NCBI GenBank assembly: GCA_965249765.1
Contig: CBDFMR010000005.1
Span: 744,001-808,000 of the forward strand
Length of the DNA: 64,000 nucleotides
Source: CBDFMR01 sp965249765
Lineage (GTDB): Bacteria; Bacteroidota; Bacteroidia; Chitinophagales; Saprospiraceae
Direction of reading: 5' to 3'
The position numbers and the translations under genes are program-made. Position 1 is the first letter of the stretch, and each line of letters starts with the position of its first letter. Positions 1 through 9,550 of this stretch are shown here, one piece after another. Below the pieces are notes generated by a model, which did not search any database, was not told where the DNA came from, and saw nothing but the letters and a program-made list of their open reading frames with translations.

Positions 1-411
1 CTAATATCTTATCAACTTAGAAATATTCCATGGAAAACTGTATATACCGTCTTTCTAATGTGCACATATGTCTTTGCTTTGTTCGTGACATATTTTTTAC
101 GAACAAAGGCTGAGAGACCTATGAATTCCCTTAGGTCTAACTTGTATGAGCATCGCAATAAGGACTTAGTTACGAAGGATATCCCAGAAAACTTAAAGTT
201 GGTAAACCATTTCAGCTTGCGTGATTTTAACATTAAATCCAAGTCTCATCCGACCGATACCAACGATCAACTCTATGTAGAAGTTCTTCAGGTTGGTGAT
301 AAATCGATGACGGATAAAGTTCCTAAGAATGACAATTTCAATGATTTGAAATTAATTTTTGACGATACTGGAAAGTACACTATGAGGTTGTATGAACGAA
401 AAGAAAAATAG
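1..411 (+). CDS. C-terminal part of an unrecognised membrane protein (5' end outside window)
   Basis: The reading frame is open from base 1 to the TAG at 409-411, so the 136 visible residues are the C-terminus of a longer protein. It starts with a hydrophobic stretch (about residues 12-32, rich in V, F, Y and L) that looks like a last transmembrane segment. A hydrophilic tail of about 100 residues with many K, D and N follows. The stop lies 5 bases before the manC start on the same strand, so it is probably the upstream member of the glycan operon. A membrane-bound glycan enzyme is plausible from context only; no family motif is visible. An internal ATG at 58 could be mistaken for the start. 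Confidence 0.6.
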   Translation, partial: LISYQLRNIPWKTVYTVFLMCTYVFALFVTYFLRTKAERPMNSLRSNLYEHRNKDLVTKDIPENLKLVNHFSLRDFNIKSKSHPTDTNDQLYVEVLQVGDKSMTDKVPKNDNFNDLKLIFDDTGKYTMRLYERKEK

Positions 412-416
412 CGTAA

Positions 417-1493
417 ATGCCTAACAGCAGATACATTACCATCCTAGCCGGAGGTATCGGTTCCCGATTCTGGCCAAGCAGTACAGAAGAAACGCCCAAG
501 CAGTTTTTAGATATTATAGGAACGGGTAAGTCATTGCTCCAGATGACATATGAAAGATGCTTAGGTGTCGTACCAAATGATAATATCCTTATTTTAACCA
601 ACCGTCGTTATAGGGATAAGGTAATGGCCCATCTATCTGAAGTGCCTCTTGAGAACATCCTTCTCGAACCTTCTATGAACAACACGGCTCCAGCAATTGC
701 ATATGCAGCCTTGCACATCAAAGCCCGTAACTCTATGGCTTCATTTGCTGTTCTACCATCTGACCACGTAATCCAGAAAGAAGATGAATTTGTAAAACGA
801 CTGCACGATGCCTTCTCCTATATAGAAAACAACAACGCCCTTCTTACCCTGGGCATCACTCCCACCCGTCCAGATATTGGCTATGGTTATATTGAAGTAC
901 ATCCAACTCAATTCCTCGATTCTTCGATTCCTCAAAAAGTCCTTTCATTTAAAGAAAAACCACCAATCGAAATAGCTAATGAATACCTAGCTTCAGGCAA
1001 CTACCTCTGGAATGCCGGTATGTTTATCTGGAAGGTTAATGACCTGATTGCCGCCTTTGAAAAACACGCTCCAGGAATCCTCTCGACACTTGATGAAGAC
1101 CCTTCTATCTTTAATACAGAAGGTGAGAAGGAATATATAGAAAGAGTATACCCTTCAACCCAGAACATCTCCATTGACTATGCTATCTTGGAAAAAGCAA
1201 CCAATGTAAATACGATTCCTGCGGATATTGGTTGGAGTGACTTAGGGACGTGGTCTAGTTTATACGCCTTTATTGATAAAAGTGAAAACGGTAATGTACA
1301 TTCATCGAAGAACTTCCACATAACCGATGTTAAGAATTCTCTGTTGCATTCTGATCAATCTAGGCCCATTTTGGTAAGGGGATTGGATGGCTTTGTTATC
1401 GTCGATAGTCATGCTGGACTGCTTATATATCCGCTATCCGAGGAGCAGGAGTTGAAGAACGAAATTAAAAATATGAAGAAAAATAAGCTGTGA
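417..1493 (+). CDS. manC: Mannose-1-phosphate guanylyltransferase
   Basis: Makes GDP-mannose from mannose-1-phosphate and GTP in the cytoplasm, the donor for mannose-type sugars in surface glycans. The N-terminus has the nucleotidyltransferase signature GGIGSRFWPSS...PKQF (residues 12-30). Further in are FKEKP and WNAGMFIW, typical of the GMP pyrophosphorylase family. At 358 residues it is the short form without the fused phosphomannose isomerase domain of long ManC/AlgA proteins. It is spaced 5 bases from the upstream membrane protein gene and 34 bases from the next glycosyltransferase start, consistent with one transcript. Assignment is from motifs and context. Confidence 0.92.
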   Translation: MPNSRYITILAGGIGSRFWPSSTEETPKQFLDIIGTGKSLLQMTYERCLGVVPNDNILILTNRRYRDKVMAHLSEVPLENILLEPSMNNTAPAIAYAALHIKARNSMASFAVLPSDHVIQKEDEFVKRLHDAFSYIENNNALLTLGITPTRPDIGYGYIEVHPTQFLDSSIPQKVLSFKEKPPIEIANEYLASGNYLWNAGMFIWKVNDLIAAFEKHAPGILSTLDEDPSIFNTEGEKEYIERVYPSTQNISIDYAILEKATNVNTIPADIGWSDLGTWSSLYAFIDKSENGNVHSSKNFHITDVKNSLLHSDQSRPILVRGLDGFVIVDSHAGLLIYPLSEEQELKNEIKNMKKNKL

Positions 1494-1527
1494 TGAGTAA
1501 CCATAAACTGTATTTTTGAACAACCTT

Positions 1528-2661
1528 ATGACTGCTACCCCATCAAAGAATATTGGAATTGTAGCAAACACTACCTGGAATATATACAACTTCAGGTTGA
1601 ATGTTATTCACAAGCTACTAGAAAGCGGGTACAATGTTTATGTACTTGCTCCTGTAGATGAATACATCGAGTATAAGGAAAAGTTTCCTACAGTCAGACA
1701 TATAGCTCTCAGAACTCTCACCAGAGACGCAAAACATCCATTCAGGGACCTTATCTTTATCGAAGAACTAAGAAGAAAGACAAACTATCTAAAACTCGAT
1801 TTATTGCTATGTTATACCCACAAGCCAAACATCTATGGTGCTCTGGCGGCTCGACTTAACAATATTCCTTCAATTGCCGTGGTTACTGGTCTGGGATATC
1901 CTTTCCTGAGCCAAGGCTGGATAAAGTTTATCGTTAAGTCTCTTTATAGAATCACCTCACGCTTCCATTCCAGTTTCATTTTTGAAAATGAAGATGATAA
2001 GACCTTATTTGTGGATGCTGGTATTATTTCTGAATCAAAAGGGGTCTCAATAAAAGGTTGCGGAGTAGATATTGATCACTTTTCACCTGATGGTTCCTTC
2101 CCTAAAAATGGATTAACACATTTCACCTTTATAGGTCGATTGCTCTATGACAAAGGCATAAAGGAGTTTGTTCAAGCTGCTGCAGCTATAAAGAATAAAG
2201 GAGGTAAAGCTAAATTTGTGATCGTCGGAGAGATAGACAAAGACAATCCGTCTTCAATAAATCCTGATGAGTTAGCACAATGGATGGACGAAGACATCGT
2301 TGACTACAAGGGCTATGTCAAGGACGTGAGGGGAATAATATCTTCTTCGGACTGTATTGTCCTGCCCTCCTATCGAGAAGCCATAGCTCGCTCTCTGACA
2401 GAGTCTATGGCGATGGGTAAACCAGTAATCGCAACAGAAACAGCGGGATGTAGAGAGGCGATTGACGATGGTCAGAATGGCTTCCTCGTTCCAGTAAAAG
2501 ACGCCGTTTCTCTTGAAGAAGCTATGACAAAAATAATGATTATGGATGAAGATAGTCTCAAATCCATGGGTCTCTTAGGGAGGAAAAAGACAGAAAAAGA
2601 GTTTGACCAACGCATCATTGCTGACCAAATTGTCAAAATAATAGACTCAACACTCGATTGA
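1528..2661 (+). CDS. Family 4 glycosyltransferase (GT-B fold)
   Basis: Predicted cytoplasmic glycosyltransferase adding a sugar to a lipid-linked glycan precursor. The N-terminal Rossmann half opens with a conserved stretch (GIVANTTWNIYNFRL). The C-terminal half has the GT4 nucleotide-sugar site, with FIGRLLYDKGIKEF near residue 205 and the E-x7-E region EAIARSLTESMAMGKPVIATE. It resembles the PglA/WbpH-like group that transfers HexNAc residues, but the sugar cannot be read from sequence. The ATG at 1528 is preferred over an in-frame TTG at 1516. The 3' end overlaps the next gene by 4 bases (TTGA). Confidence 0.85.
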   Translation: MTATPSKNIGIVANTTWNIYNFRLNVIHKLLESGYNVYVLAPVDEYIEYKEKFPTVRHIALRTLTRDAKHPFRDLIFIEELRRKTNYLKLDLLLCYTHKPNIYGALAARLNNIPSIAVVTGLGYPFLSQGWIKFIVKSLYRITSRFHSSFIFENEDDKTLFVDAGIISESKGVSIKGCGVDIDHFSPDGSFPKNGLTHFTFIGRLLYDKGIKEFVQAAAAIKNKGGKAKFVIVGEIDKDNPSSINPDELAQWMDEDIVDYKGYVKDVRGIISSSDCIVLPSYREAIARSLTESMAMGKPVIATETAGCREAIDDGQNGFLVPVKDAVSLEEAMTKIMIMDEDSLKSMGLLGRKKTEKEFDQRIIADQIVKIIDSTLD

Positions 2662-3983
2662 CCAAAAAATCAATTCTTCTCCTCCCTGTTCTCTTTCTTC
2701 TCTCCTATCTTTTTTTCTTCCCCTCTTACATATTTTCGATTGATGAGGTAAGTTACTTGTCTCGAGCTTTAGCTTTTATTAATGGCCAAACTGTTTTTAA
2801 TATTCAACCTATTGATGGTTCGTCGATACCCTTGAGTGTCGCCAACTACCCCCTTGGAACCAGTTCGTTACTGACCCTACTTTTGCCTCTGGGAAAGAAG
2901 GCTGTTTTCTTATCCGGTCTTCTATATACAATTCTTTCGTATCTGTTAATCAGAAAAACTCTTGTTAACAATAATCTTGGTACAGCTCTACCAACAATTC
3001 TATTCTTCCTATTTCCCCCCCTTCTTTTTTTCTCTCGAAGCCTCATGAGCGAGATGCCCAGTCTTCTGATTGTTTCTGCACTATGCTATTGCGTTTTCTC
3101 AGACAATAGAGGGATTAAGCACGGTCTCTCTATAGGGGTCCTCGGTGGTCTTTCCTTATGGTTTAGGGAAACCAACTTCTTACTCTTCATCATTCTAGTT
3201 ATTCCCGTTCTTTACGAAAAAAAACAACTCTTCTTTCCAATCTTGGGTGGTTTGATAATCGGATTACTACCTCGACTATTGACAAGCAAATGGGTTTATG
3301 GAAGCATGTTTTACCTGAAAGAAATAACAGATTTTAGTAGTCACAATCTCATTCCCAACTTACAGGTTTACTTGTTCGTTGTACTGATCTTAATCCCTGG
3401 GGGAGTTTTCTTCCTATACAAATACGTTAAACGATTACCCTACAGTTTGTCGATCTCTCTGGTACTTTTTATGATAATTCATTTGTTCTTTGATTACAAC
3501 GCCAGAGACCATAGTAGCTTTCTCGTTTCTGTTTTCTACAACGGCAGGTATTGGATACCCACCCTACCTTTGTGGATGTACCTCTATGGTTTTTTAGAGA
3601 AAGAACTATCAATCCTGAGCAAGAATGGACTTATCATATTTTTTGCTTTCGCCACAGGCATTGGAATCATTGGATTAAATTACCACCACCACCACATAGG
3701 GCAAGAATTAATCAACTGTAATCAAGAAATTGGTAAACTTGTAGGTGATACTCCTATAAAATATGACTCTAGAAACTATAAGCTCTTTAATCCTATAATG
3801 CCATATCATCCAGAGTACTTAACGAGCGCCAATGGTTTAAACCTGGCACCCTATTTCTCCGTTTTACATGAAAAAGAAGACCAATTACCCCTTTCCTCTA
3901 ATAGCCTCACTAAAGCACCTCTAGGGCCCAACTGCGCGTGCTCACATGGATTAGTTTTTAGATTGATCTCCCACCAAAAGTAA
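2658..3983 (+). CDS. Multi-spanning membrane glycosyltransferase-like protein (GT-C type)
   Basis: A 441-residue, very hydrophobic protein with about nine to eleven predicted transmembrane segments. An acidic motif sits in the first extracytoplasmic loop (SIDEVSYLSRALAF, near residues 27-40), as in GT39/ArnT-like enzymes that use polyprenyl-phosphate sugars. A membrane sugar transferase in the glycan pathway is therefore likely, but the substrate is unknown. It starts with TTG, whose last bases form the TGA stop of the upstream glycosyltransferase. This suggests translational coupling. Its 3' end overlaps the convergent glycosyltransferase gene by 33 bases. Confidence 0.75.
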   Translation: MTKKSILLLPVLFLLSYLFFFPSYIFSIDEVSYLSRALAFINGQTVFNIQPIDGSSIPLSVANYPLGTSSLLTLLLPLGKKAVFLSGLLYTILSYLLIRKTLVNNNLGTALPTILFFLFPPLLFFSRSLMSEMPSLLIVSALCYCVFSDNRGIKHGLSIGVLGGLSLWFRETNFLLFIILVIPVLYEKKQLFFPILGGLIIGLLPRLLTSKWVYGSMFYLKEITDFSSHNLIPNLQVYLFVVLILIPGGVFFLYKYVKRLPYSLSISLVLFMIIHLFFDYNARDHSSFLVSVFYNGRYWIPTLPLWMYLYGFLEKELSILSKNGLIIFFAFATGIGIIGLNYHHHHIGQELINCNQEIGKLVGDTPIKYDSRNYKLFNPIMPYHPEYLTSANGLNLAPYFSVLHEKEDQLPLSSNSLTKAPLGPNCACSHGLVFRLISHQK

Positions 3984-5141
3984 ATTCCGAATTTCACCTA
4001 GCTCTTTTTCTATTCTCTTCTTCCAAGAAGGAAGTATTCCAGCAACTGTTTCCCGAGCGTTTAGCGCGATTTCATTCTCACCGTTTTCGGTTATCACTTT
4101 CAACAAAGAAGCTTTTGCAGAATTTTCATCTTTGCTAATGATACAGTTGCGAAGGTTCTTAAACACTTCATTTGTTTTCCCAGTAGGTCTTGTTACTATA
4201 AGTCTTCCTGCTAAACTAGCCTCCCACATACTATTACTCAGATTGCTATGATCGTACATGAAGAGGCAGATGTCATGATTCTCATATACCTTGCAGATTT
4301 GATGGTGCTCAACTGGATCTAAAAAAGTAACCTTTTCCTCAATACCTAATTGATGAGCTAGTCTCTTCAAGTTTTGTTTCTCTTTGCCTTTCCCTAGAAT
4401 TGTCAACTTGGCATTAAGCCTTTGATGCAGAATATCGGAGAAAAATCGGATGGCCAAGTCGTGTCTTTTCCAGTAAGTCAATCTTCCTGTTGATAGGAAT
4501 CTAATCGGTTCCATTCGGGATAATCCAGTGACGGGTTTGATACTGAGCAATCCTTCCTTTAGCTTAGTGTTGATTCCGTTGTAGTACATCAGTAATCTCT
4601 GCTCTGGATTAATTTTCGCAACTGCTCGATCAAATCCCGTTCCATCTTCTGTACATACTATCAGGTCACACCCCCTTTTAGCTTCTAGGTGCTGATAATA
4701 ATATCTCGTGTAGATTTGCCAGAAATTCCTCTTTTGCAGGTAGTCAAATAGCAGCGACCCAAATATTCTTCCTACCGAAAACATGGCTAGTTGATTTCCT
4801 ATCTCTCGTGCTACATTCGAATAAATAGCCATCCCATAAACTGCGCTAAAACGACTTTTCTCCATTTTGCGTAATGCCTCCTCTTTCATTCTTTTTAATG
4901 AAGTATATTTCCACAAATAGTGCGCTCTGCTTTTAAGAAACATGACATCAATGAAAGACCCGTTGTCAAACGTTATGCGACGTGAAAGTTTCTTACTAAA
5001 GATGATTGCCTCGAAAGAATCTTCTTTACTTAACCCCAAGTATCTGAAGAACTCGTAAACGGCCGGCATTATTCTCGGTTCTCTACCATCTTCTATCCAC
5101 TCCTCCATTGAGAACATATCTGACAAGATTAGCAATCTCAT
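3951..5141 (-). CDS. Family 4-like glycosyltransferase
   Basis: A 396-residue predicted GT-B glycosyltransferase. The C-terminal half carries the recognisable features: RFLSTGRLTYWKRHDLAIRFF (near residue 215), TILGKGKEKQNLKRL, and a donor-site region around FMYDHSNLSNSMWEASLAGRLIVTRPTG. The N-terminal half is divergent. It overlaps the deacetylase gene by 4 bases (ATGA) and, with the acyltransferase, forms a three-gene minus-strand operon (7450 down to 3951) inside the otherwise plus-strand cluster. Sugar donor and acceptor are unknown. Confidence 0.75.
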   Translation of the reverse strand: MRLLILSDMFSMEEWIEDGREPRIMPAVYEFFRYLGLSKEDSFEAIIFSKKLSRRITFDNGSFIDVMFLKSRAHYLWKYTSLKRMKEEALRKMEKSRFSAVYGMAIYSNVAREIGNQLAMFSVGRIFGSLLFDYLQKRNFWQIYTRYYYQHLEAKRGCDLIVCTEDGTGFDRAVAKINPEQRLLMYYNGINTKLKEGLLSIKPVTGLSRMEPIRFLSTGRLTYWKRHDLAIRFFSDILHQRLNAKLTILGKGKEKQNLKRLAHQLGIEEKVTFLDPVEHHQICKVYENHDICLFMYDHSNLSNSMWEASLAGRLIVTRPTGKTNEVFKNLRNCIISKDENSAKASLLKVITENGENEIALNARETVAGILPSWKKRIEKELGEIRNLLLVGDQSKN

Positions 5142-6496
5142 TGTGTTCTGCTTTCTCCAAGTTTGACGACCTCGGTAAGATAGAATGCTTTCAACTTACA
5201 ATATTCTATAACCGTGGGATCAAATGAGTTGTTGTGAAAATTCATGCAAATGTGGGTATTGTGAGGAAGGTTTTCCAGAAAAAATTTCATTATCTCAATA
5301 TATCCTTTTCCTATCCTTCTTGATTCGTGCAATGCACCACTTTCCATCATTACCAATGGTGTTTCTATCCATGAGTAAGCCTCTTCTTTATCGAAATCAT
5401 AAAGCTTGTAGGGAAACCCGGTTCCACACCTAAATCCTATCCTTTTGTTCAAACCCATTGATGAATCAGTCATCATACTCGCTTTTGTCAATAACGTCGG
5501 CGACCTTTTCCAGTTCCATCTTAATAGGTGCTGTCTGCTATGCTTGACCTTACCGCACATCACTTTTTCGAGCTTGGTCTTTTCTTGTCTAAGCATATGA
5601 TCTGAGTACGGTGTGTTGTAGCTAGGGTGAAGCCCAATCTCATATCCCAGGTTCAAGGCCTTATCAATGATTTTATGTACCCGTACATGACTAATCGCGT
5701 AGTTATTGTCATACTTAGACGTTCCACCACTCATCAAATAGATGATTTTCTTTTGAAATCCTGATTCTACTCTCAATAAAAAATCAAAAGAATCATATGG
5801 GTCCTTTTTATTTCCGGAGTTCATAGATCTGTAATGAGATATCGATTTTTTGAGCTGAATCCAGCCTCTACCATGAACAATGGTCGCTCCCAAAGATCTA
5901 ATAAATTTATAAGTAGGTTTGAAGCGATAAATAAAATCAACATCATGAGACAAGGAGTACGTGGTGGTTTTGCGAATCTCTCTTTGCAAAAGAACTTCAA
6001 AAAAAGCGACTACCAGTTCATCAACGACGGGTGTTTTTTCGATACCCTCTCTAACAAGAAAATGTTTTTCTTCTTCTAACCACCCCCTATCGTGATTATC
6101 TTCATTATGTGCAAATATTTCCTCGAACCTTGATACATGATAGAATATTGCTTCGAAAATATCGAAGGCAAAAGACTTCTCATTAATAAATTCCTGAATA
6201 GGTTTGTTTGTCAATTCAACAGATCTCACTGATCTATCTCGATGCATATATGTGTTGCAAAATGCATTCTGAGTAGTTACATCCACCAGTGCATGTGGCG
6301 TAGCGGGAACGTAATATCCCTTTTGGTTTCTATTTTGGGTGCCATAATAAATAGCAGTCTCGATTCCTTGGCTTTCGGATGGGGTTAGATAGAAGATACT
6401 TCCGTTGGGTTTTAATGGATGGTTGTCAATGTAGTTGACAACATACTCCAATCTAGGAGAAGATAATCCAGGTTCACAAGTTATACCGTATCTCAT
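5138..6496 (-). CDS. Polysaccharide deacetylase family protein
   Basis: A predicted carbohydrate esterase 4-type hydrolase removing N- or O-acetyl groups from a glycan. The first 170 residues form an N-terminal domain common in Bacteroidota members of this family. It is followed by the NodB-like motif YSLSHDVDF (near residues 180-188, metal-binding Asp-Asp) and the second metal motif YEIGLHPSYNT (near residue 285), which supplies the His ligand. No signal peptide is visible, so it may act on a cytoplasmic or undecaprenyl-linked intermediate. The gene abuts the upstream acyltransferase stop and overlaps the downstream glycosyltransferase by 4 bases. Confidence 0.82.
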   Translation of the reverse strand: MRYGITCEPGLSSPRLEYVVNYIDNHPLKPNGSIFYLTPSESQGIETAIYYGTQNRNQKGYYVPATPHALVDVTTQNAFCNTYMHRDRSVRSVELTNKPIQEFINEKSFAFDIFEAIFYHVSRFEEIFAHNEDNHDRGWLEEEKHFLVREGIEKTPVVDELVVAFFEVLLQREIRKTTTYSLSHDVDFIYRFKPTYKFIRSLGATIVHGRGWIQLKKSISHYRSMNSGNKKDPYDSFDFLLRVESGFQKKIIYLMSGGTSKYDNNYAISHVRVHKIIDKALNLGYEIGLHPSYNTPYSDHMLRQEKTKLEKVMCGKVKHSRQHLLRWNWKRSPTLLTKASMMTDSSMGLNKRIGFRCGTGFPYKLYDFDKEEAYSWIETPLVMMESGALHESRRIGKGYIEIMKFFLENLPHNTHICMNFHNNSFDPTVIEYCKLKAFYLTEVVKLGESRTQ

Positions 6497-7450
6497 TTAC
6501 TCTTTCAATATGGAATATGCAAGGCTCAGAATCTTATTACGTATTTTACTTATTACAAAATATGGTTGTAGTTCTCCTCCAAAACTTCTAAACACCCGCT
6601 CTATTTCTTCTGTCATGCTGCCCTCAAAATCAAAGGCACTTACCCTACTCGAAGCACGTTCTATTGCTTTATCTAAGACCAGTTGTACTGCGCCTTGGGG
6701 TTTTAGGCTTTTATCAACTCCCTGAACCAAATTGTATGCTTTCCCATTGTCATACACTGTCATATTTCCAGTGACAACACTACCCTTGTCATCCACTGCA
6801 AAATTCATTTCGACTACTCCCTTTTCTTCGCAAACCTTGACGATTTTTTCAAAATACTCATGTGTAAAGGGGGTCTTGATGTTCTTCCTTTGGAAGGTTT
6901 TTTCATTTAATTCATATAGTCGCTTAGAGTCCACTTCCGTATCAATGGTATAGCGCTGTTTCGCTTTTAAAACATCACTCCTAACGCTTCCTTTGTAATT
7001 CTTTCTAACTGTTTCCATATCGGCTATATCGCGTATCAAGTGGGTATACCTCACGGTTTGCCTAAACCCCTTCCAATATAAAGGCATCCAATTGGTATAG
7101 CTAGTATGAAACAGCTGGTTGATCATTGAAGCCTCGGGTAGCTTCTCTAACAGTTTAAAGGTCGCTTGCTTTTCAAAGGCATATCGACGATCATTTTTTG
7201 ACAAGCCCTCTGGGTAGTTAAACACGATTCCTAGGCTAGGTGTTAATAGCGGTTGAAGCAACATGTTCATGTTATATCTCTTGAAAAACACATAAGGCCA
7301 AACGGCTTCTACCCTCCCCGATTTATCCTGAGCAACAGCAACATCCCACCCAAGGTCCCCTGATACTACATCTAACCACCAGGGTTGGTGGAATATGGGA
7401 GTGTCCACATGGTCTCTAACAAAATCACCATACTGTTCTTTCCTACTCAT
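6497..7450 (-). CDS. FemAB/GNAT-like acyltransferase
   Basis: A 317-residue protein of the peptidoglycan-bridge/FemAB-like GNAT superfamily often found in exopolysaccharide clusters. Visible cues are the N-terminal PIFHQPWWLDVV segment, the central basic helix YKGSVRSDVLKAKQRY, and the second GNAT half with NFAVDDKGSVVTGNMTVYDNGKAYNLVQG followed by DFEGSMTEEIERVFRSFGGE. These proteins typically transfer an acyl or aminoacyl group to an amino sugar. It is the first gene of the short minus-strand operon. Substrate unknown. Confidence 0.75.
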   Translation of the reverse strand: MSRKEQYGDFVRDHVDTPIFHQPWWLDVVSGDLGWDVAVAQDKSGRVEAVWPYVFFKRYNMNMLLQPLLTPSLGIVFNYPEGLSKNDRRYAFEKQATFKLLEKLPEASMINQLFHTSYTNWMPLYWKGFRQTVRYTHLIRDIADMETVRKNYKGSVRSDVLKAKQRYTIDTEVDSKRLYELNEKTFQRKNIKTPFTHEYFEKIVKVCEEKGVVEMNFAVDDKGSVVTGNMTVYDNGKAYNLVQGVDKSLKPQGAVQLVLDKAIERASSRVSAFDFEGSMTEEIERVFRSFGGELQPYFVISKIRNKILSLAYSILKE

Positions 7451-7521
7451 TGACCCACAAAATACTAACTATTGGATCGTCAGCTATCTTTGTTCCCGTC
7501 TAAAGCATACCTTCGTTTTAA

Positions 7522-8673
7522 ATGAAACTACCCGGATACGTACTACATATTACAAGTTGGTATCCAACAAAGGTCAACGCTTTTGATGGAGATTTCATTC
7601 AACGACATATAGAGTGTCTTAGAAATTCTGTAAACCAGGAGGTGATTCATATTCAAATAAATCCTGGCCACAAGAAATATAGCCCTGAAATAATACACGA
7701 GATTAGAAACGGAGTTTCTACAACAATTGCTTATGTAAAGAAAGTACCGTTATCAATTAGAGGTGTTTATTATAAAAAAATCTTTCGGTATGTTTTTTCT
7801 AAACTGAATAGTAGCAAAGGGCTCCCTGGGATCATACACTGTCACGCTACGCTTCCTGCCTCAATGCTGGGGCACTATCTTTATACACGATATGGCATTC
7901 CATATGTTATAACTGAGCATTCTACAATATTTGACCCTGATAACAATGTAAAAGGGAAAGGCATTAAACTCTGGTTGGCCAAAAAGTGGCTCGACAGTGC
8001 ATCATACATTTTTCCAGTATCTGCAAATTTGAAGGGGCAAATGAAAAATCATACTGACAACACAAGGTTTTCTGTCGTACACAATGTTGTTCCTAGCTAT
8101 TTCTTCAATACCGAAATGAAGCCAGATATTTCCATTTTACGTATCCTTCATGTTTCCTCTTTTGATGATCGTGCAAAAAACATAACTGGTCTAATACGCG
8201 TTTTAGCTAATCTAAAAAAGATGGGAGGGGAATTTAGGGCGACGTTAATCGGTAGTTCAAATATTCAAAATGTAATAGATAAGGTGAATTCTTGCGGGCT
8301 AATGGATTCGATTTCTGTGAAAGGGCCAATGGATCATAAGGAGATTGCAATTGAAATGTCTAACAATGATGTTTTTGTTCTGTTTAGCAATTTTGAAAAT
8401 CTTCCTTGTGTTTTGTTAGAAGCTATGGCTTCTGGAGTGTATATAGTCTCTACCCCAGTTGGGGGAATACCAGAAATTGTATCTGGAGATGACCTAGGTG
8501 TCTTGGTTGATAGATCTGATGAAAAGGGATTGTTTTCATGCTTAGAATCAATGCTTGAATCACAACTTGATTTCGACAGATCTTATTTACGAGACGTTGC
8601 GGCTGAAAGATATTCACAGGCAAAAGTTGCAAGTCAATTCACAAATCACTACAGAACATTAGTGGTCCATTAA
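7522..8673 (+). CDS. Family 4 glycosyltransferase
   Basis: A 383-residue GT-B glycosyltransferase. N-terminal features are HITSWYPTKVNAFDGDFIQRHI and IIHCHATLPASMLGHYL. The donor-binding half has LHVSSFDDRAKNITGLIRVLANL and NFENLPCVLLEAMASGVYIVSTPVGGIPEIV (E-x7-E type). This is the classical GT4 architecture. Divergent from the minus-strand operon, it leaves about 70 bases that should hold both promoters. One base separates it from the following GT2 gene. Likely cytoplasmic assembly of the glycan repeat unit. Confidence 0.88.
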   Translation: MKLPGYVLHITSWYPTKVNAFDGDFIQRHIECLRNSVNQEVIHIQINPGHKKYSPEIIHEIRNGVSTTIAYVKKVPLSIRGVYYKKIFRYVFSKLNSSKGLPGIIHCHATLPASMLGHYLYTRYGIPYVITEHSTIFDPDNNVKGKGIKLWLAKKWLDSASYIFPVSANLKGQMKNHTDNTRFSVVHNVVPSYFFNTEMKPDISILRILHVSSFDDRAKNITGLIRVLANLKKMGGEFRATLIGSSNIQNVIDKVNSCGLMDSISVKGPMDHKEIAIEMSNNDVFVLFSNFENLPCVLLEAMASGVYIVSTPVGGIPEIVSGDDLGVLVDRSDEKGLFSCLESMLESQLDFDRSYLRDVAAERYSQAKVASQFTNHYRTLVVH

Positions 8674-8674
8674 T

Positions 8675-9550
8675 ATGTCACCATTTTTTACAATCATCAT
8701 CCCCACATATAATCGTGCTAATTTGTTGCCACGAGCAATCCAAAGCGTTTTAAACCAAACATTTGAAGATTGGGAAATGATTATTGTGGACGATGGGAGT
8801 ACTGATGAGACGTCAAAAGTTGTTGTCCTAAATAATGATCTACGAATAAAATATTTTCGACAAAAAAATGGCGGCCGCGGATCTGCGAGAAACCAAGGTG
8901 TTAATCGGGCTTCTGGTCAATACCTTTGTTTTTTAGACGATGACGACTACTATTTGCCAGAGTTTCTGTCGTCGATATATAGAGTGGTCTCTGTAACGGA
9001 TTATAATCTTATAAAATGTGGTGCCTATTGGGAAAAGGACGAAAGGCAAAAAGAAGATTTCTTTCTTTCTAACGAAACACCTTTATGGAGGTCTGTTTAT
9101 TCGTGTGGGCTATCTCCTGCTCAGTCTTCTGTCAAAATGGCTGCAATAGAAAATATCCGATTTAAAGAAATACAATTCGCTCAGGATTTGGACTTCTTCT
9201 TCCAGGTTCTCTTAATCGATTTGACTAGCTTCTATGAAGTAGGTAAGTACCTAACTGTATTATCAGAGCACGATTCCAGATCACATTTAACTATTGAGGA
9301 TGTCGTGATCCATGTGAAAGAGTACCGAGATCGTCGAAGCATTGTAGAGTCCTTCGAGAGTGCACTTCAATCGAAATACGGATACTCCCTGTCTAGGAAA
9401 CTTCGGTTAAAGAGAATGAGTATCGACTTGAGGCTGGTTTGTTCTAAACTTTATAGAGTCAAGAGTTTTAGGGTGGTTCCATATTTTCTAAAATATCTTT
9501 CTTGTGTCACGGTCCTTCAATATTTAAAAGTCCTAAAGTCTCCTTTGTAA
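8675..9550 (+). CDS. Family 2 glycosyltransferase
   Basis: A 291-residue GT-A enzyme. It opens with FFTIIIPTYNRANLLPRAI and has the nucleotide-binding IIVDDGSTDET (near residue 38) and the metal-binding acidic run FLDDDDYY (near residue 88). It follows the GT4 gene by one base, so the two are a transcriptional pair. The 3' end runs 34 bases into the convergent sulfotransferase gene. Substrate not predictable. Confidence 0.88.
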   Translation: MSPFFTIIIPTYNRANLLPRAIQSVLNQTFEDWEMIIVDDGSTDETSKVVVLNNDLRIKYFRQKNGGRGSARNQGVNRASGQYLCFLDDDDYYLPEFLSSIYRVVSVTDYNLIKCGAYWEKDERQKEDFFLSNETPLWRSVYSCGLSPAQSSVKMAAIENIRFKEIQFAQDLDFFFQVLLIDLTSFYEVGKYLTVLSEHDSRSHLTIEDVVIHVKEYRDRRSIVESFESALQSKYGYSLSRKLRLKRMSIDLRLVCSKLYRVKSFRVVPYFLKYLSCVTVLQYLKVLKSPL